Source of the DNA: Isoetes taiwanensis
Lineage: Eukaryota > Streptophyta > Lycopodiopsida > Isoetales > Isoetaceae
Assembly: GCA_021234155.1 (NCBI GenBank)
Contig: JAJEKV010000185.1
Coordinates: forward strand, 306,001-370,000
Length of the DNA: 64,000 bases
Direction of reading: 5' to 3'
Position 1 is the stretch's first letter, and every line of letters begins with the position of its first letter. A model generated the notes under the pieces. It saw only the letters and a program-made list of their open reading frames with translations, did not search any database and was not told where the DNA came from. Below are positions 1-11,110 of the stretch, piece after piece. Both the position numbers and the translations under genes were made by a program.

Positions 1-29
1 TAGCAAATATATATAGTATTTCAGTAAAT

Positions 30-758
30 ACCTGGACACTTGAACTTCTTAAACTTCTTAAGATAACACAGTTCCAACTTGAGGATTGTTAGAATGAAGT
101 CATAGTTTAGTCACATCTTTTAATCTTCCAAGCTCTGCTGCAATGGTTCCTATTTGGTAGCTAAAAGGTGGTCTAGCAAGCGGGTCAAATTTGCTATGGA
201 ATATGGAATTGAACCAGTAAAATTGTTATTATCCACGTGCAAATTCAATAAGCTGCCAAACATTTTGACGAGGGCAGTCCCCACTATCACATCCGATGCA
301 AGTCCAGTATCCACAATAACAGAATGCATATTCCTACCAATTTCTAGAAATTGAGGACTGCAATAAATACTAAGGATGGTGCCAAATGTGAATCTATCTG
401 GACTTACATTTTCCATTTGCATCTGTCTAAACAGACAGAGGACTTCATTTCTCCTTCCCTGTCTAACGAACCCACCAATCATGAGGTTCCATAAGTAAGC
501 ATCTCGTTGAGGCAGTCCGTAAAACAAAATCTTTGCATCATCAACAGAGTCACATTTGGCATACATTTCTACAAGAATTTTTCGTAACACATTGTCTACC
601 TGTAAATTACTTCTAGACATACGAGCATGAATAAATTTGCCCTGCCATAGGAACTTCGCAGCGGTGCATTGTTTCAATTGGCCAGCAGAGCTAAGAAAGT
701 GAAGGCGAGGGTCTAAACTGTTGAACAAATTGGGAACGTCTGTCATGTTTGAGAGCAT
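30..758 (-). pseudogene. PPR fragment fused to LRR repeats
   Basis: The 202-residue open frame (150-758) starts as a PLS-type pentatricopeptide repeat protein: motifs such as LVEMYAKCDSVDDAKILF, DAYLWNLMIGGFVRQGR and VSPDRFTFGTIL follow PPR spacing. PPR proteins normally bind organellar RNA. After about residue 168 (GTALVKMFG), where the next PPR should begin, the sequence switches to a plant extracellular leucine-rich repeat (LLNLHVDNNNFTGSIPYSIA). Past the stop at 150 the LRR continues in another frame (IGTIAAELGRLKDVT) to a possible splice donor near position 30. There is no organellar targeting sequence and only about three PPR units, so this is a fragment. A frameshifted N-terminal extension towards 880 (EQCRMHALDLLYAL) is possible. 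Fusion of two unrelated gene fragments in one open frame points to capture or rearrangement. The identity of both halves is clear from motifs; the mechanism is inference. Confidence 0.8.
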
Positions 759-1420
759 ATAGGAGGTCCAGAGCGTGCATTCTGCACTGCTCTGTTAAAT
801 ATGTCTCATGCATGGAGCAGAAGGCTCTTCTTACATTCAGAAGCCTAGTGACATCTGGGGTTACAGAAAAGATGCTTCCCAGTTGGAAATCTCCAGGGCC
901 TTTGCAAAATCTTACAGGGCATTCAACTCTGGTGTATTAAGAGATTGTGTTGTCAAGCCCATGCTCCATAATCAGAAATGCCTGCTATGCATCCTATTCT
1001 TACTTCCAAGCCTTCTGATACATTTCCAAAACAAGTTGGGTATCAGATTTACTTGGCTAGCGCAGTCAACGTCATTATGCACCTGCCAAAAAAATAACTC
1101 AAATCCGTCCTTCAATTATTATGTTGAATACATCTGTCAACACAGAGCCTATGAAGCTCACAGTTACATTTCGACCAGATATGAAAATAAGTGAAGAAGG
1201 TTTCTGAATGCCATCTGATTGGCATATCCGGCAAAAGCAATCCACCTGGAAAAATGCCTAATTTTTGCAAGATTGAGCAACTAGGTTACCATGCACTATG
1301 AAGAGCTGCGAGGTCAAGCATGTGCCACAATCGAAATTCCTATAGCCAACAAATTATACTCCTTACCTGAAGAAGATAAACAAATTTGAAGACCAACAAA
1401 TTTCGAAATTTTGCAGATGA
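759..1420. other. No gene recognised
   Basis: A 128-codon plus-strand open frame (808-1194) has no recognisable motif. The minus strand here may hold the frame-shifted start of the PPR fragment. Nothing else is supported. Confidence 0.4.
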
Positions 1421-1549
1421 ATCTGGGGCCTTGGAAGCCCCTTGCCTTTATTTATGGACTCTGTTCAGCAACGAATCTCCAGACCTTGCAAGCCCCTGAC
1501 CTTATTTTATGGAGTCTTATCTTCAGCAACGCATCTCCAGACCCCTGTT
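1421..1549. repeat. Tandem repeat, about 55 bp x 2.3
   Basis: The units at 1421-1474, 1475-1532 and 1533-1549 share a core reading GAATCTCCAGACC...AAGCCCC...TTATTTTATGGA...TTCAGCAAC with scattered differences. Confidence 0.75.
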
Positions 1550-1689
1550 TGTAAGGAAAACTGGCCGAGAACCCTAAAAGGTAATTGGCCGAAAGTAACT
1601 ATGTAATACTAGGCCGAGAATAGGAGGACTTCAAAGTCTAAAATAATTTAAGATCTAAAATTTAAAAAAAAAAAAAAAAACACAACCAT

Positions 1690-1870
1690 AAGATTACATT
1701 TGTTATTTCAAATCAATGGCCAAAATAGAATGCACTCTAGAAATACCATTTAGTACACCTGCACGAATACATCAGCGAAATCATAGAAAAACCATGTGGA
1801 AAAACGTATAAAAATATAAAAGTAACCCCCCGTTATTTGCTAGATATTGGAATCAGATACCACCTCAGGA
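1690..1870 (-). mobile_element. Helitron-associated repeat remnant
   Basis: This stretch is alignable over about 150 bp with 7290-7440, the 3' side of a Helitron/PIF1-like helicase fragment. Shared landmarks are AATCAATGGC, GCACTCTAGA, GTACA, AATACATCA and GAAATCATAG. It carries no helicase coding sequence, so it is only the downstream part of the same repeat family. An A17 run precedes it at about 1660. Confidence 0.5.
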
Positions 1871-2639
1871 AGAAACGATTTGTAGTCCATTACATATTGC
1901 AATACATGTGAGTTCTTTTGCTACTAAAACACTAATTCTCCAGTGTATGGTGTCTTTTCTCATCTGATAAAAAAGACAAACAATTGGAGGTTAGTAAAAG
2001 CAATACATTGCCCAATAGATAAATACATGTACTCTATCCTGCACCTACTTCTAAAAGCATATCCGTGTAAACAATGTTCCCTTGGATGAATTTGAGCCAA
2101 TAGGAAGTCATCAATTAGTTCTCCAAGAAGCTCAAGGTTACATTGTAAAGTCGTATCATTGTTCTTCACTTGTACCTCGCAAGAGGCGATTGATTTTTGA
2201 GGAGTTTTTGGATGTGCACTCTTATGCTTAGGCAGGTTGCTTCACTCGGTGGGTCTCCGCTTATCCGCTGAGATTTTATTCCTGTCTCTGCATTTATACT
2301 TGTATTTGACTCTTTGATTGAATAAAGTCCGACAAAAAAAATAAAAATCAATTAGTTGGATAAAGTGCTCCAACGACAACCTCCTCACGCAAAATATTTC
2401 TTCGAGCTTCACAATAAGCTCCTCAATTTCCACGCCTGCTACCCCAAGCAAATGAGCGTGGTATTTTCGTTCCCAATCATATCATGACCCAAGAGTGCGT
2501 ATGACAAAAGTAACACTTGAGACATAATAACTCTTGTTACTATTTAGGCATTTGGCGACGTGGTGACCAAAGACATACCACGGGAGCAAAATACGCACCA
2601 TCTACATGGATGAAGAAGTAAGTAAGTAAGACAAAGAAT
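1871..2639. other. Non-coding stretch with a possible retroposed 3' end
   Basis: No gene is recognised. Near 2320-2345, GAATAAAGTCC followed by an A-rich run resembles a polyadenylation signal and tail of a retroposed copy on the plus strand. The family was not identified. Confidence 0.35.
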
Positions 2640-5245
2640 AGAATAGAATTGTTTTTATCGTCCACGGAGACCAATCGGCCTATGGGACCCAATACAAAAA
2701 GCGCAGCCCGATCACATTCTTGCCCAGTTAAAAACCCCGCCCGAAGGGGTTTTTCGAGGAAAAAACCGTGGCGACAATAAGATGGCGACATCAATTAAAT
2801 GGTTGGTAGGGGGGCATATCACGAGCCCTCAAGTCCAAGATTCCTGAATGTATGATCCGGGTGGCGCTTGCGAGTCGTGCCCGATTATCATGTGTGGCGG
2901 CTCATCGGGTCTAATCAATCCCGAGCATAAGCGTGTCTGAATCTGATCATATGCTGGGAAGCTCTGGAAAGTGTGACACTCATCCTCAACAGCTCCCGTA
3001 TGGCAGCACTGACAAACCCTATCCTGACGTGGCTCCCCAATTATCGACCTGTCTCAATCCAGAGATGGTGGGCACCTGTGCGAATGGAGGCGATATGCTG
3101 CGCTTTTTCATGGGCAGATGTGAGCGTATTAGGTAGCCGGCGTGGGCCTCGTTCTAATGTGGGATTTATGTGCTGCTTGTAATGTTCTGTTTTGACTTGC
3201 TCCAGAGCCCTGGAATCCCAAAGCTTGCTGGAAAAACAAGCATCAAGGTAACATCTCAGGCTGTCACGATCTGCCTCTGTTTCTACCTAGATGCACATGT
3301 GCTCCTGGACATTCCATCTAGTTAGCCACTGCACTCTTTTATCCTTCCAACAATTCTTGAGTCGTTGTGGTCCCATTGCCACTGCATAAGCCAAGTGCGG
3401 TAGACGATCATCATCCATATTTACCACCTTTCCGGAAATAGACGATGTGTCTATCAAGGGCCAGCTTCGGCAAGTGGCAGGAAAACCCGCTCCCGCAACA
3501 AAATTTGATATGGGACCGTGGATTTCACTCCAAGTGCCCGTGCTAAGAAGGCCTTCTGCACCTGTTCTAAGTCGCTCCAAGTAGCAAGGGACACCACTGG
3601 GCCCCAGACTTCAACTCCGTACAAAAGAACAGGCTCTACCAATACCCTGAACAGATGTGCCTGATGCCCCCAATCATATAGTTCTCGCTTTCTGTGTTAT
3701 TGTTCTCGCATTGCATAGAGTGCTTTCAACCGCCGCTACACGCAATCTTATGGAAGTGTCCCAAAGATAGTGTAGAAGGAAACTCCACTCCCGGATACTT
3801 GTAGGTGGGTGTCACCTCCACTTGTTGCCCTCGATAAGTGAATGAAGGGGCCTTGATGGCGCGAGGATGAGATTAGGACCACCTTGGTCTTGGCGGATTG
3901 ACGTTCATATCTGTGGGGCTGGCGGAATGTATCCGAGCATCTAAGTGAGACTCGCATATCCTCCGGAGTGTGAGCTAAGAGGTCAACATCGTCTGCATAG
4001 ATGAGTTGTCGATTTGATGCAAAAAGTTGGGTCCCGCCACCCCATTGTCCATGAGCGGTGTTCCAACTGGTCAATGTACGCAGACCAAACAATGTTGGGG
4101 AAAGAGGACATCCTGGCGGACCCCAATATCAAGCTAGTGAATGGTTGTCCCGCCATCCGCATTCGGCCGCCTGTACAACTCTCGTAACAACTGATATCTT
4201 GATTTTGCATATCCACAGAACCTCTAGTTGCCGCAATCTTTCCATAACTTTTCCCGAGGCACGGTGTCAAAAGCCTTCGCAAAGTCAACAAAGCAACAAT
4301 ACAGGTCCCGCCGACGGTTTCTACTATCCTCAACCAAAGTCCTCAATGTGAAGATATGATCAATGGTTGAATGTCGGGGTCTGAACCATGCTTGTGTGAG
4401 AGCTCGCACACCTGTTGCTTCCTTTTTGCCCACCTGGTCAACTGTTGCTCAATAATGCCGGCTAGCGGTTTGGCAAACACCGAACCCGACCATGATTGTT
4501 CTAAGAATTGGTTGGACTATGTGGATCTCCCGCCCTTGTAAATGGGGACAACTCGCTTGTGGTCCACCGGGGAATCCTTCCCCGTGGCCTTCGGTGAACA
4601 TAGTGGTTAGGACTGGTACCATAGGCTCCCCTGCCCACTTGAGCAACTCTGCCTGCATACCATCCAGGTCCGTTGCTTTCCCATTGGCCAAACGCTGCAG
4701 GCCCTGGGTAATATCATCCTCTGTGATTTCTAATGTCGGACCATTCTGTGGGGGTATGAGTGCTCGTGTCCCTTGAGGATCATAGAGTTGCTGCAGGTAT
4801 TGTTCCCACTGCTCATTAGTGATGTTCCCCGTAGGCTGGGCTGGCTTTCGAAGAACCTTGCGCCAAAAGATTCTAGGATGGCTTTTCAACATGGAAAACA
4901 TTTCCCTTTGATGACGTGCAATATACTGAGATTTCTTTGCCTTCAAGAAAGCACGATACTGCGTGGTGGCATGTGGGCGCATTGCAGGATCTGTGATCTG
5001 GCGGAGCCGGCATTTGTATTCCTTACACTCAACATCAAACCACCGATTACGGGGGAATGTTGCAGTCCCTGTGATACCTCTCGGGCATGCTATCCCAAAA
5101 CATCTTTCTGCAACAGTACCAAGGAGCTCAATCAGCTGACCCGTTTGCTGCTCTAGCGTGGGGGCCTGCAAAATTCCTGAAAGGTCATCTATGAGCATAT
5201 CAGCATAATCCTTTGCCTGCTCATAATCCAATCGCAAGCGAGATA
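2640..5245 (-). mobile_element. LINE retrotransposon, 5'-truncated
   Basis: On the minus strand this carries most of the LINE ORF2 protein, broken by frameshifts. In order: a linker (RNRWFDVECKEYKCRLRQ; NGKATDLDGMQAELLKW), reverse-transcriptase blocks (FVDFAKAFDTVPREKLW at about 4240-4290; YADDVDLLAHTPEDM at about 3970-4010; KTKVVLISSSRH), the post-RT region (LLYGVEVWGPVVS; LARALGVKSTVPYQ) and a C-terminal zinc-knuckle (RVCQCCHTGAVEDECHTF, near 3000) whose last cysteine is changed. The 3' UTR holds a hairpin (about 2728-2760) and the family box GGGTCCCATAGGCC, and ends in a TATTC repeat at about 2640. The endonuclease half is missing, as expected for 5' truncation. LINEs of this kind copy their RNA by target-primed reverse transcription; this copy is inactive. 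Confidence 0.9.
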
Positions 5246-5410
5246 TACAAGAAAGAAAGAAAGAAAGTAGAAGATATCAATGAGAACAAAGAGAAATTGG
5301 AAGTAGTGATTTTTAAGTACTAAATTCACACTTAGAGGAGTTCTTTCATTATGATTTTTTTGAGATTACAAAAGGGCCTTCAAATTATGCCAACTAAACC
5401 AAAGAAGATA

Positions 5411-5835
5411 TATGAACTACCAATGAGAAATCAAAGCCTGAGGGGTCCAGTCAGCAAAACTGTTATAACTCACTGGATCACATTTTCTAGCATAACTGTT
5501 GATGGAAAAGTCTAAATAAGCTCCCATTTACCGCAATAGACAGATCTCATTGAGATCTTTCCAATCTTGGGTGCTTTGCACATACTTTAACCACTTGTGA
5601 TTGTCAAAACTCCAAAAAACATTGTTTTTAATATTTTTTACTATCCTGTCGAGCTAACAGATATATAAACCACCCAAGACTGGAAAGATCTCAATGAGAT
5701 TTATCTATTGCACCAAACAAGAGCTCATTTGGAATTTTCTATCCACACTTATGCTAGAAAATATGATCCAATGAGTTAGTTATAACTATTTTGATGACTG
5801 GATTACCAGTTTTGTTTTTTGATTGGTAGTTCATA
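5411..5835. mobile_element. Foldback element (MITE-like) with TA target site
   Basis: Two inverted arms of about 165 bp (5411-5575 and 5675-5835) enclose about 100 bp. The termini are TATGAACTACCAAT and its complement ATTGGTAGTTCATA. TA lies on both sides (5409-5410 and 5836-5837), which fits a Tc1/mariner-like target duplication. The arms differ at scattered positions. There is no coding sequence. A transcript would fold into a long hairpin. Confidence 0.7.
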
Positions 5836-5856
5836 TAGCTCCTAATGTGTATACAA

Positions 5857-6361
5857 TAACAACACATAACAACCAACATATAACAACCATTGACATTAAC
5901 AACATTAACACAACCATTGGGTCCAACACATTTAAATTAAAATCCCCCTTAAACCCCCTTTGGTTTGGGTGCATATTCACACGGGGGGTGACTCCGGGCA
6001 ACGAGAGCTGTTGGATAGGCATATTCACCCTTTATTTCTTAATCTACACCGTACGTAAAGTTCCTCGTTTGTGGGGTATGCAAGTACAAAATTTGCTATA
6101 CTGTATAACAAGATTCGTAAAATACTATAAGATTTCAAGCGGAATACTATATGATATTGATTTTGTACGTGCAAAATACAATCATGAGGGCTCTCGCTGC
6201 CCTACGTCACCCCCCGTGTGAATATGCACCCAAACCAAAGGGGTTTAAGGGGATTTTAATTTAAATGTGTTGGACCCAATGGTTGTGTTAATTAATGTCA
6301 ATGGTAGTTATGTGTTGGTTGTTAATGTCAATGGTTGTTATATGTTGGTTGTTATGTGTTG
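5857..6361. mobile_element. Inverted-repeat element, Helitron-related
   Basis: The arms at about 5857-6000 and 6199-6361 are inverted copies. They share CACATTTAAATTAAAATCCCC, the GGTTTGGGTGCATATTCACA block and the AACAACCAACATATAACAACC tail. The left arm plus middle (about 5950-6130) is a close copy of 15715-15890, which lies downstream of a Helitron-type helicase remnant. To the right, 6385-6440 continues into the hairpin GGCCCCTTCGGGACC, again matching the inverse of 15640-15690. It is probably a rearranged, non-coding Helitron derivative. Confidence 0.65.
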
Positions 6362-6563
6362 GGGGATTTAATTTTTATATGTTAGATGTTAATGGTTTGT
6401 GTTGCAAAAAAAAAATTTTGGCCCCTTCGGGACCTTAGGGATGCCCCCCACAGTGACAAAAATTTTAGAATTCGAACCAGAAAAAAACTAGAATTCATTT
6501 AAGGCTTTCATCACCTGTAGCTTTTGAATTTCATCACAATAAAAAAGTAAAAGTTACCATAAA

Positions 6564-6714
6564 AATAGAGCGGATTGATCCCATTATTCTGAAAGTCATA
6601 AAGTTTGCAACACCCATACACAAACATTTTTCAACTGGAATAGAGCGGATTGATCCCATTAATTCTGAAAGTCATAAAGTTTGCAACACCCATACACAAA
6701 CATTTTTCAACTGG
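6564..6714. repeat. Tandem duplication, 75 bp x 2
   Basis: AATAGAGCGGATTGATCCC...CATTTTTCAACTGG occurs twice in a row (6564-6638 and 6639-6714), almost identically, so it is recent. Confidence 0.9.
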
Positions 6715-7107
6715 GTGAGAAACCAAAGTGGAAAACTTTTCTGCTTGTTAGCACAAGGATCTAGAAGCCTTGGAATTTGCTTAATAACTGCCTCAAAATC
6801 TGAAAATGCATGGTAATTTTTTGCAACCTTCATTCAGAATGAGCCATAAAACAATATCCAATAGCGCAATCCTGTATTAATCTGCTGGTAGGATGTGAAA
6901 GCCTACCAAACCCGGCCGAAAAATTGCTGTTTTAGCATAGATAACTTAACCAAACATATCCATATCATACACCATCAAAAAGATCTCCGACAGAGCTTTC
7001 CAACGCAATAAAAATCATCTCAAACAGAGCTCTGGATCAAAAGTTATGATAAGAAATGTGTTGCCGGCGGAGAAACTGCACTACATGCACCCTTCAAGCC
7101 CTTCATG

Positions 7108-7282
7108 TGCCCATTATGCACCACACACACAAAAAGACTTTTGTTGTGAGCCATTGGTTGTTGACCATTATGCACCACACGCACAAAAAGAGGGCTTTTG
7201 TTGTGAGCCATTGGTTGTTGACCATTATCACCACACACACAAAAAATGGGCTTTTGTTGTGAGCCATTGGTTGTTGACCATT
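7108..7282. repeat. Tandem repeat, about 55-60 bp x 3
   Basis: Three units contain CACCACACACACAAAAA...CTTTTGTTGTGAGCC ATTGGTTGTTGACCATT with small indels. Short open frames on both strands come only from this repetition. Confidence 0.9.
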
Positions 7283-7314
7283 GAAAAAAAAAAGGCTAAA
7301 ATCAATGGCTCAGA

Positions 7315-7830
7315 AATGGTGCACTCTAGATGTACGCATTAGTACATCCATTTGAATACATCACGAAATCATAGGAAAACCTTAGTGAAAAGCGTACAAA
7401 AACACAAAGAAAACCCCCTGTTATTATGCTACATATTGTTATATATCTTGATTTGCCGACATCTGCAAAAGCATCTCCACCCTTCGATAGAATTACCTTT
7501 ATGCCTTGGATTCCTTGAGCTCTTGAGAGTGCCACGTAGAGTTGTCTGTGACTGAATACTGGATTTGGCAAATACAAACCAACCATTTTCATTGTTTGAC
7601 CTTGGGACTTATTGATTATCATAGCAAAAGCTGGACGCATCGGAAATTGTATGCGCTCAAATTGAAATGGGAGTTTTTCATTGTTACCAAAGGTATTTGA
7701 AATATGAACACTCTGCTTTCAATAGGTTTTTTTGAAAATTTTGTACACTTTTTCCAATGGTTTTACTATGATTTAGAGGTCGTATTGCATGGAGTGTACT
7801 AATGCGTACATCTAGAGTGCGCACTAAATT
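7315..7830 (-). mobile_element. Inverted-repeat-bounded Helitron helicase fragment
   Basis: The outer ends carry the same sequence in opposite orientation: GCACTCTAGATGTACGCATTAGTAC at 7321-7345 and its complement at about 7794-7819. The similarity extends inward for about 100 bp (AAAACCTTAGTGAAAAGCGTAC at left against GTACACTTTTTCCAATGGTTT at right). Between them lies a helicase C-terminus. Helitrons usually lack long inverted ends, so this is either a rearranged copy or a head-to-head junction of two copies. Confidence 0.6.
7326..7725 (-). pseudogene. Helitron/PIF1-type helicase C-terminal fragment
   Basis: The translation reads LPFQFERIQFPMRPAFAM, then IINKSQGQTMKMVGLYLPNP, then FSHRQLYVALSRAQ. 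These are the conserved C-terminal helicase motifs (SQGQT and YVALSRA, motifs V and VI of PIF1/RecD-like SF1 helicases) of the Rep/helicase protein that Helitrons use for rolling-circle transposition. Coding similarity runs upstream of the first ATG (7640) to a stop near 7725. The nuclease and the N-terminal helicase motifs (Walker A/B) are absent, so this is a relic. Confidence 0.85.
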
Positions 7831-10690
7831 TTCATCTTTAATTCCACTTTCCTATGGTTTGACCTATGTTTCCATGACATCCTCCCTCCATGCCATTCCA
7901 ACGGTTAAGATCAACCCTGTTACTTTTAATCTAAGGGCTTGTAAATTTTTAGCAGGGTTGCCTAACCCCCCCTGCCCGATTTCCTGCATTCCTAGCTATG
8001 CCACGTGTCTTGCCACGTCGGCTTAATTGCATCTCAACCATTCGATCTACTAATTTTTGAATTCACGGCTAGGAAAAATAGAAAACCTATGGAAAATAAG
8101 GTACTAAGCTTCTCCGCTATGGCGTTGCCCTCCGGCGTCTAAGCAGATGGGCCCGACATCGCCCATTTATTCCTTGACATAAGCCCAATACTTAGAAGAT
8201 TTTCCTCCCCATCGCCAGTAAATCTACAAGTAATTCTTGACGATTCTTGAATTTTACCACAGAGCTCGGTATGAGCCAACGATCCAAATGCGACTCCATA
8301 CAATCCGCGTGTAAGTTTGCTCTGACCTAGGCCTCAGTTTTCGAGATACGGACCAGATTCGAGGACAGAACTGCTCAGCAAATAGGATTATCTTGCTTGC
8401 CTGCCTATCAAGGAAATACTAATATAGAATAGTTTATGGGTTTCTAAGACTGATAAGTTTCTGTAACTTTAAGCTTCTGTTGAGATACAATCACTTAGAT
8501 TTCATGGTTGCATATGACTGATCCCATCCAGTATGTATGCAAGGTGCAGTTTGTGGCAGCATGCAACAAGGTGTCCATATTTCATAGAATACAGAGTATA
8601 TGCCGAAGGAAGCTTGAGGGTTTTTCTGCATAATGCCGTCAGAACTTACCATTGATGAGGCGGTATAATTGATGCAGATCTCAAGTCAGAAAACCTGGTC
8701 TTAGATGACGACCTTTCTATTAAGAGCGCCAATTTTGGACCAGGTTCTTGCTCCCAAATCCAGAAGTTTCTCTGAACCAGGTAACAGTTTCGTATTATTT
8801 GTCCGGCTAAGGAGGTGTTGAAATCTTGCTTATTTGATGCATTTTCTTGTTTGTTCCTATCCTCCACGGTGGGCAGGCCGTTTGAGCTGCAGGATTCTTC
8901 TGCGCTGTTGAAGCTATGGTTCCTTTCATTGTTGTTCTTTGGCCCTAACTAGCGCCACGAGATCCAGAGAAATCCAGAAAAATTGCGAGAGCTGGACTCG
9001 AGTGCCTTCTGCGTGAACTGGTAACAAAATAGTATTTTGCTTTTCTTTATTTTACTGGGAACAATATTGATTTTGGGAGGATGTTGTGCCAGATTCTGCT
9101 TGGCTTTGTGCTTTTATTTTAGTCTTGGCAAAATTCTAGAACGAATTCTAAAATTTGTGCTGAGATACTTAGAACCGTTCCTAAATGTCACCATATGCCA
9201 AGGCGATGCTAGCTTGTGAACAAGTAAAATACTGGAACAGGTGCCCAATCTTTTTCTGAATTTGAATTGCATATTGTGTTTAGTGTTGGTTGTCATAATG
9301 CTAGATATGGATGCTTAGAAAATGATCAAGTTGTACAACCTATCAATTCATAGGGAAAGAAACACGTTTTATTTTGAAAATGGAAATGAGCAGATATTAG
9401 TATCCAGACAATTGACGTCCATTCAATTCAATGGAAAATGGTAGGGTTCATGCTTGTTGTTTCATTGGACATGCGGCAGCATATTAGTATCATTTGGTCT
9501 TTGTCCTTTTTGCAGGGAAGAATGCGGCATGTCCAAATATCTATGGCAGGATGTAAAATAAGTTTTTTCAAAAGGGAAAGCTTTTAGATTTGTTAGACCT
9601 CAATCCCTCAGTATCATTTTCATTTTAGTTTCTCCCGTTCAGCTTGGCATATGTTTTTCATGAGCTTCTTTCTACCAATCTCTGTCCAATCTAACTCTAG
9701 CCATTTTTTTTGCACATGACTTAAGAAGCTTTTATCTTATGAAGGAACTGATTTTACTGAATTGAATGCTGGATTTGCTTATCTTTGTGATGTGAGTTAC
9801 TAGTTTGTATTTATTTTTTGTAGACTAATTTCCATTTCCAATACCTAGTTGCCTTAATCTACCTTTTGCTAATTTGTCCTGTTTGAAGAACAATATCTTG
9901 AATTCGCTCTCTCTTACACTTAATGCAATTTGGCAGAGATATTCTGAATCCTATATTGTTGATGAGAAGAGTTCTCTGCTAGACCATTTCCTTATATGAG
10001 CATGAGTTTTGGGCTACTGCAATAACATGAATAGAGTACTGGTCTCCAGTTTCTGTGAATCAAGTGTACAGTAAAGGTACTTTTTGCATTTTATATTGCA
10101 TGTTCATATAAACAAACTTCCAGTAATTTGGCATATCCATGGCAGTGGTCATTTGCATGCATTCTAGCTAGAGCCAATAATTTTGCGTCTCCATTGCTAA
10201 TGCCCTTTGTGCTGGCATTTAGTGTACTATTTCTCACACCCCATAGCTAAGAACAATAACATGAAAGCTTGTTGTTTATTTCACCAAGTTATGATACTGC
10301 TCTGGGAAAAATCCTTTCAAATATTTCATTTCGCCCTTCTTTGTAATGTTAATTATTCAAGTGCAAGTACCTGAGAACTAACATCAAGGATTCTTATCTC
10401 AAAGCCACTAGGATTGCTACTTTTCTTCAGTCATTCATCTTTTTTTCCCAGCCAGTCTTACTATATTTTTATTTCTGTCTAATTAACTGAAGGTCTAAGA
10501 TCCCAAAGAGGCATGAAAGTGTTTCTTAAACATGCTTATCGTTTGTTTCTACTTATGTGGCCCATTCTGTTGACATCATGATGACAACCTGTGTCAAAAA
10601 AGAACCATTCTTAGGGCAGTATATCCAGTCCAAATTAGAGAAGTTCCACCTATAGGAAGTTCATTTAACTTTGATTTGTGTGTGTTGCAG
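7831..10690. other. Long non-coding stretch
   Basis: No gene is recognised. AT-rich, intron-like sequence predominates. A short GC-richer patch at about 8110-8170 and the open frame 9037-9219 (60 residues, hydrophobic) match no family I know. It may include introns or upstream sequence of the O-fucosyltransferase relic that follows. Confidence 0.35.
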
Positions 10691-11110
10691 AAACCATATG
10701 AGGAAGGCACAATCCAAGCCTAAAGTCTAAGGAAAAATGGTAGCTGCCCTCTAAACCCAGAGGAGCTAGATTTATTTTTAGCTGCATGTGGTTTCACATA
10801 CCCAGCTCCGATTTACATTACCAAGAAGGTACTAAATTATAAATTGACAAATTTGTGTCGTAAGTTTCTAACAGCTCTCTGCATTTTAAAGGACCTTATG
10901 GAAGGGAGCAAAAGATAAAATCACTCAAGCAATTGTTGCCTTATGTTGATAACAATTCGATACTTGCAACAAAGGACGAATTAAAGTCATTTCTTCAATT
11001 TTCTCATCAACTTGCTGGACTTGATTTTGTTATACGCCTTAACAGTAATGTTTTCATGTCTAATGCAGCTGGAAACTTTCCAAACATTTGTGTCATTTCT
11101 CAATCTTGTA
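10691..11110 (+). pseudogene. Plant O-fucosyltransferase-family fragment
   Basis: Two exon-like blocks match the plant GDP-fucose O-fucosyltransferase family (DUF246, GT65-related). Block A, about 10730-10828, reads NGSCPLNPEELDLFLAACGF then TYPAPIYITKK and ends at an AAG/GTACT donor. Block B, from about 10891 after a TTTTAAAG acceptor, reads GPYGREQKIKSLKQLLPYVD, then DELKSFLQFSHQLAGLDFVI and FMSNAAGNFPNI. This corresponds to the family's CPL.PEE...YGGE...ALDFIV..ESDVF....GN region. The two blocks do not join in a single frame at consensus splice sites, and block A has an upstream in-frame stop. No flanking exons (nucleotide-sugar-binding N-terminal half, C-terminus) were found. It is therefore a gene fragment or decayed gene. 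Golgi glycosyltransfer would be the family's role. Confidence 0.65.

Noticed and set aside
808-1194. A 128-codon plus-strand frame
   Set aside because: No motif, and it lies opposite likely decayed PPR sequence; probably a chance frame.
4492-5156. Plus-strand open frames of 94 and 127 codons
   Set aside because: They are antisense to the LINE ORF2 coding sequence and are shadows of it.
7044-7342. Overlapping short frames with repeated HNGQQPMAHNKS-like peptides
   Set aside because: Produced by the 55-60 bp tandem repeat; non-coding.
8900-9020. Possible first exon of the O-fucosyltransferase gene (open frame ending at TGGTAACA)
   Set aside because: No family motif, and it cannot be linked in phase to the blocks at 10.7 kb.
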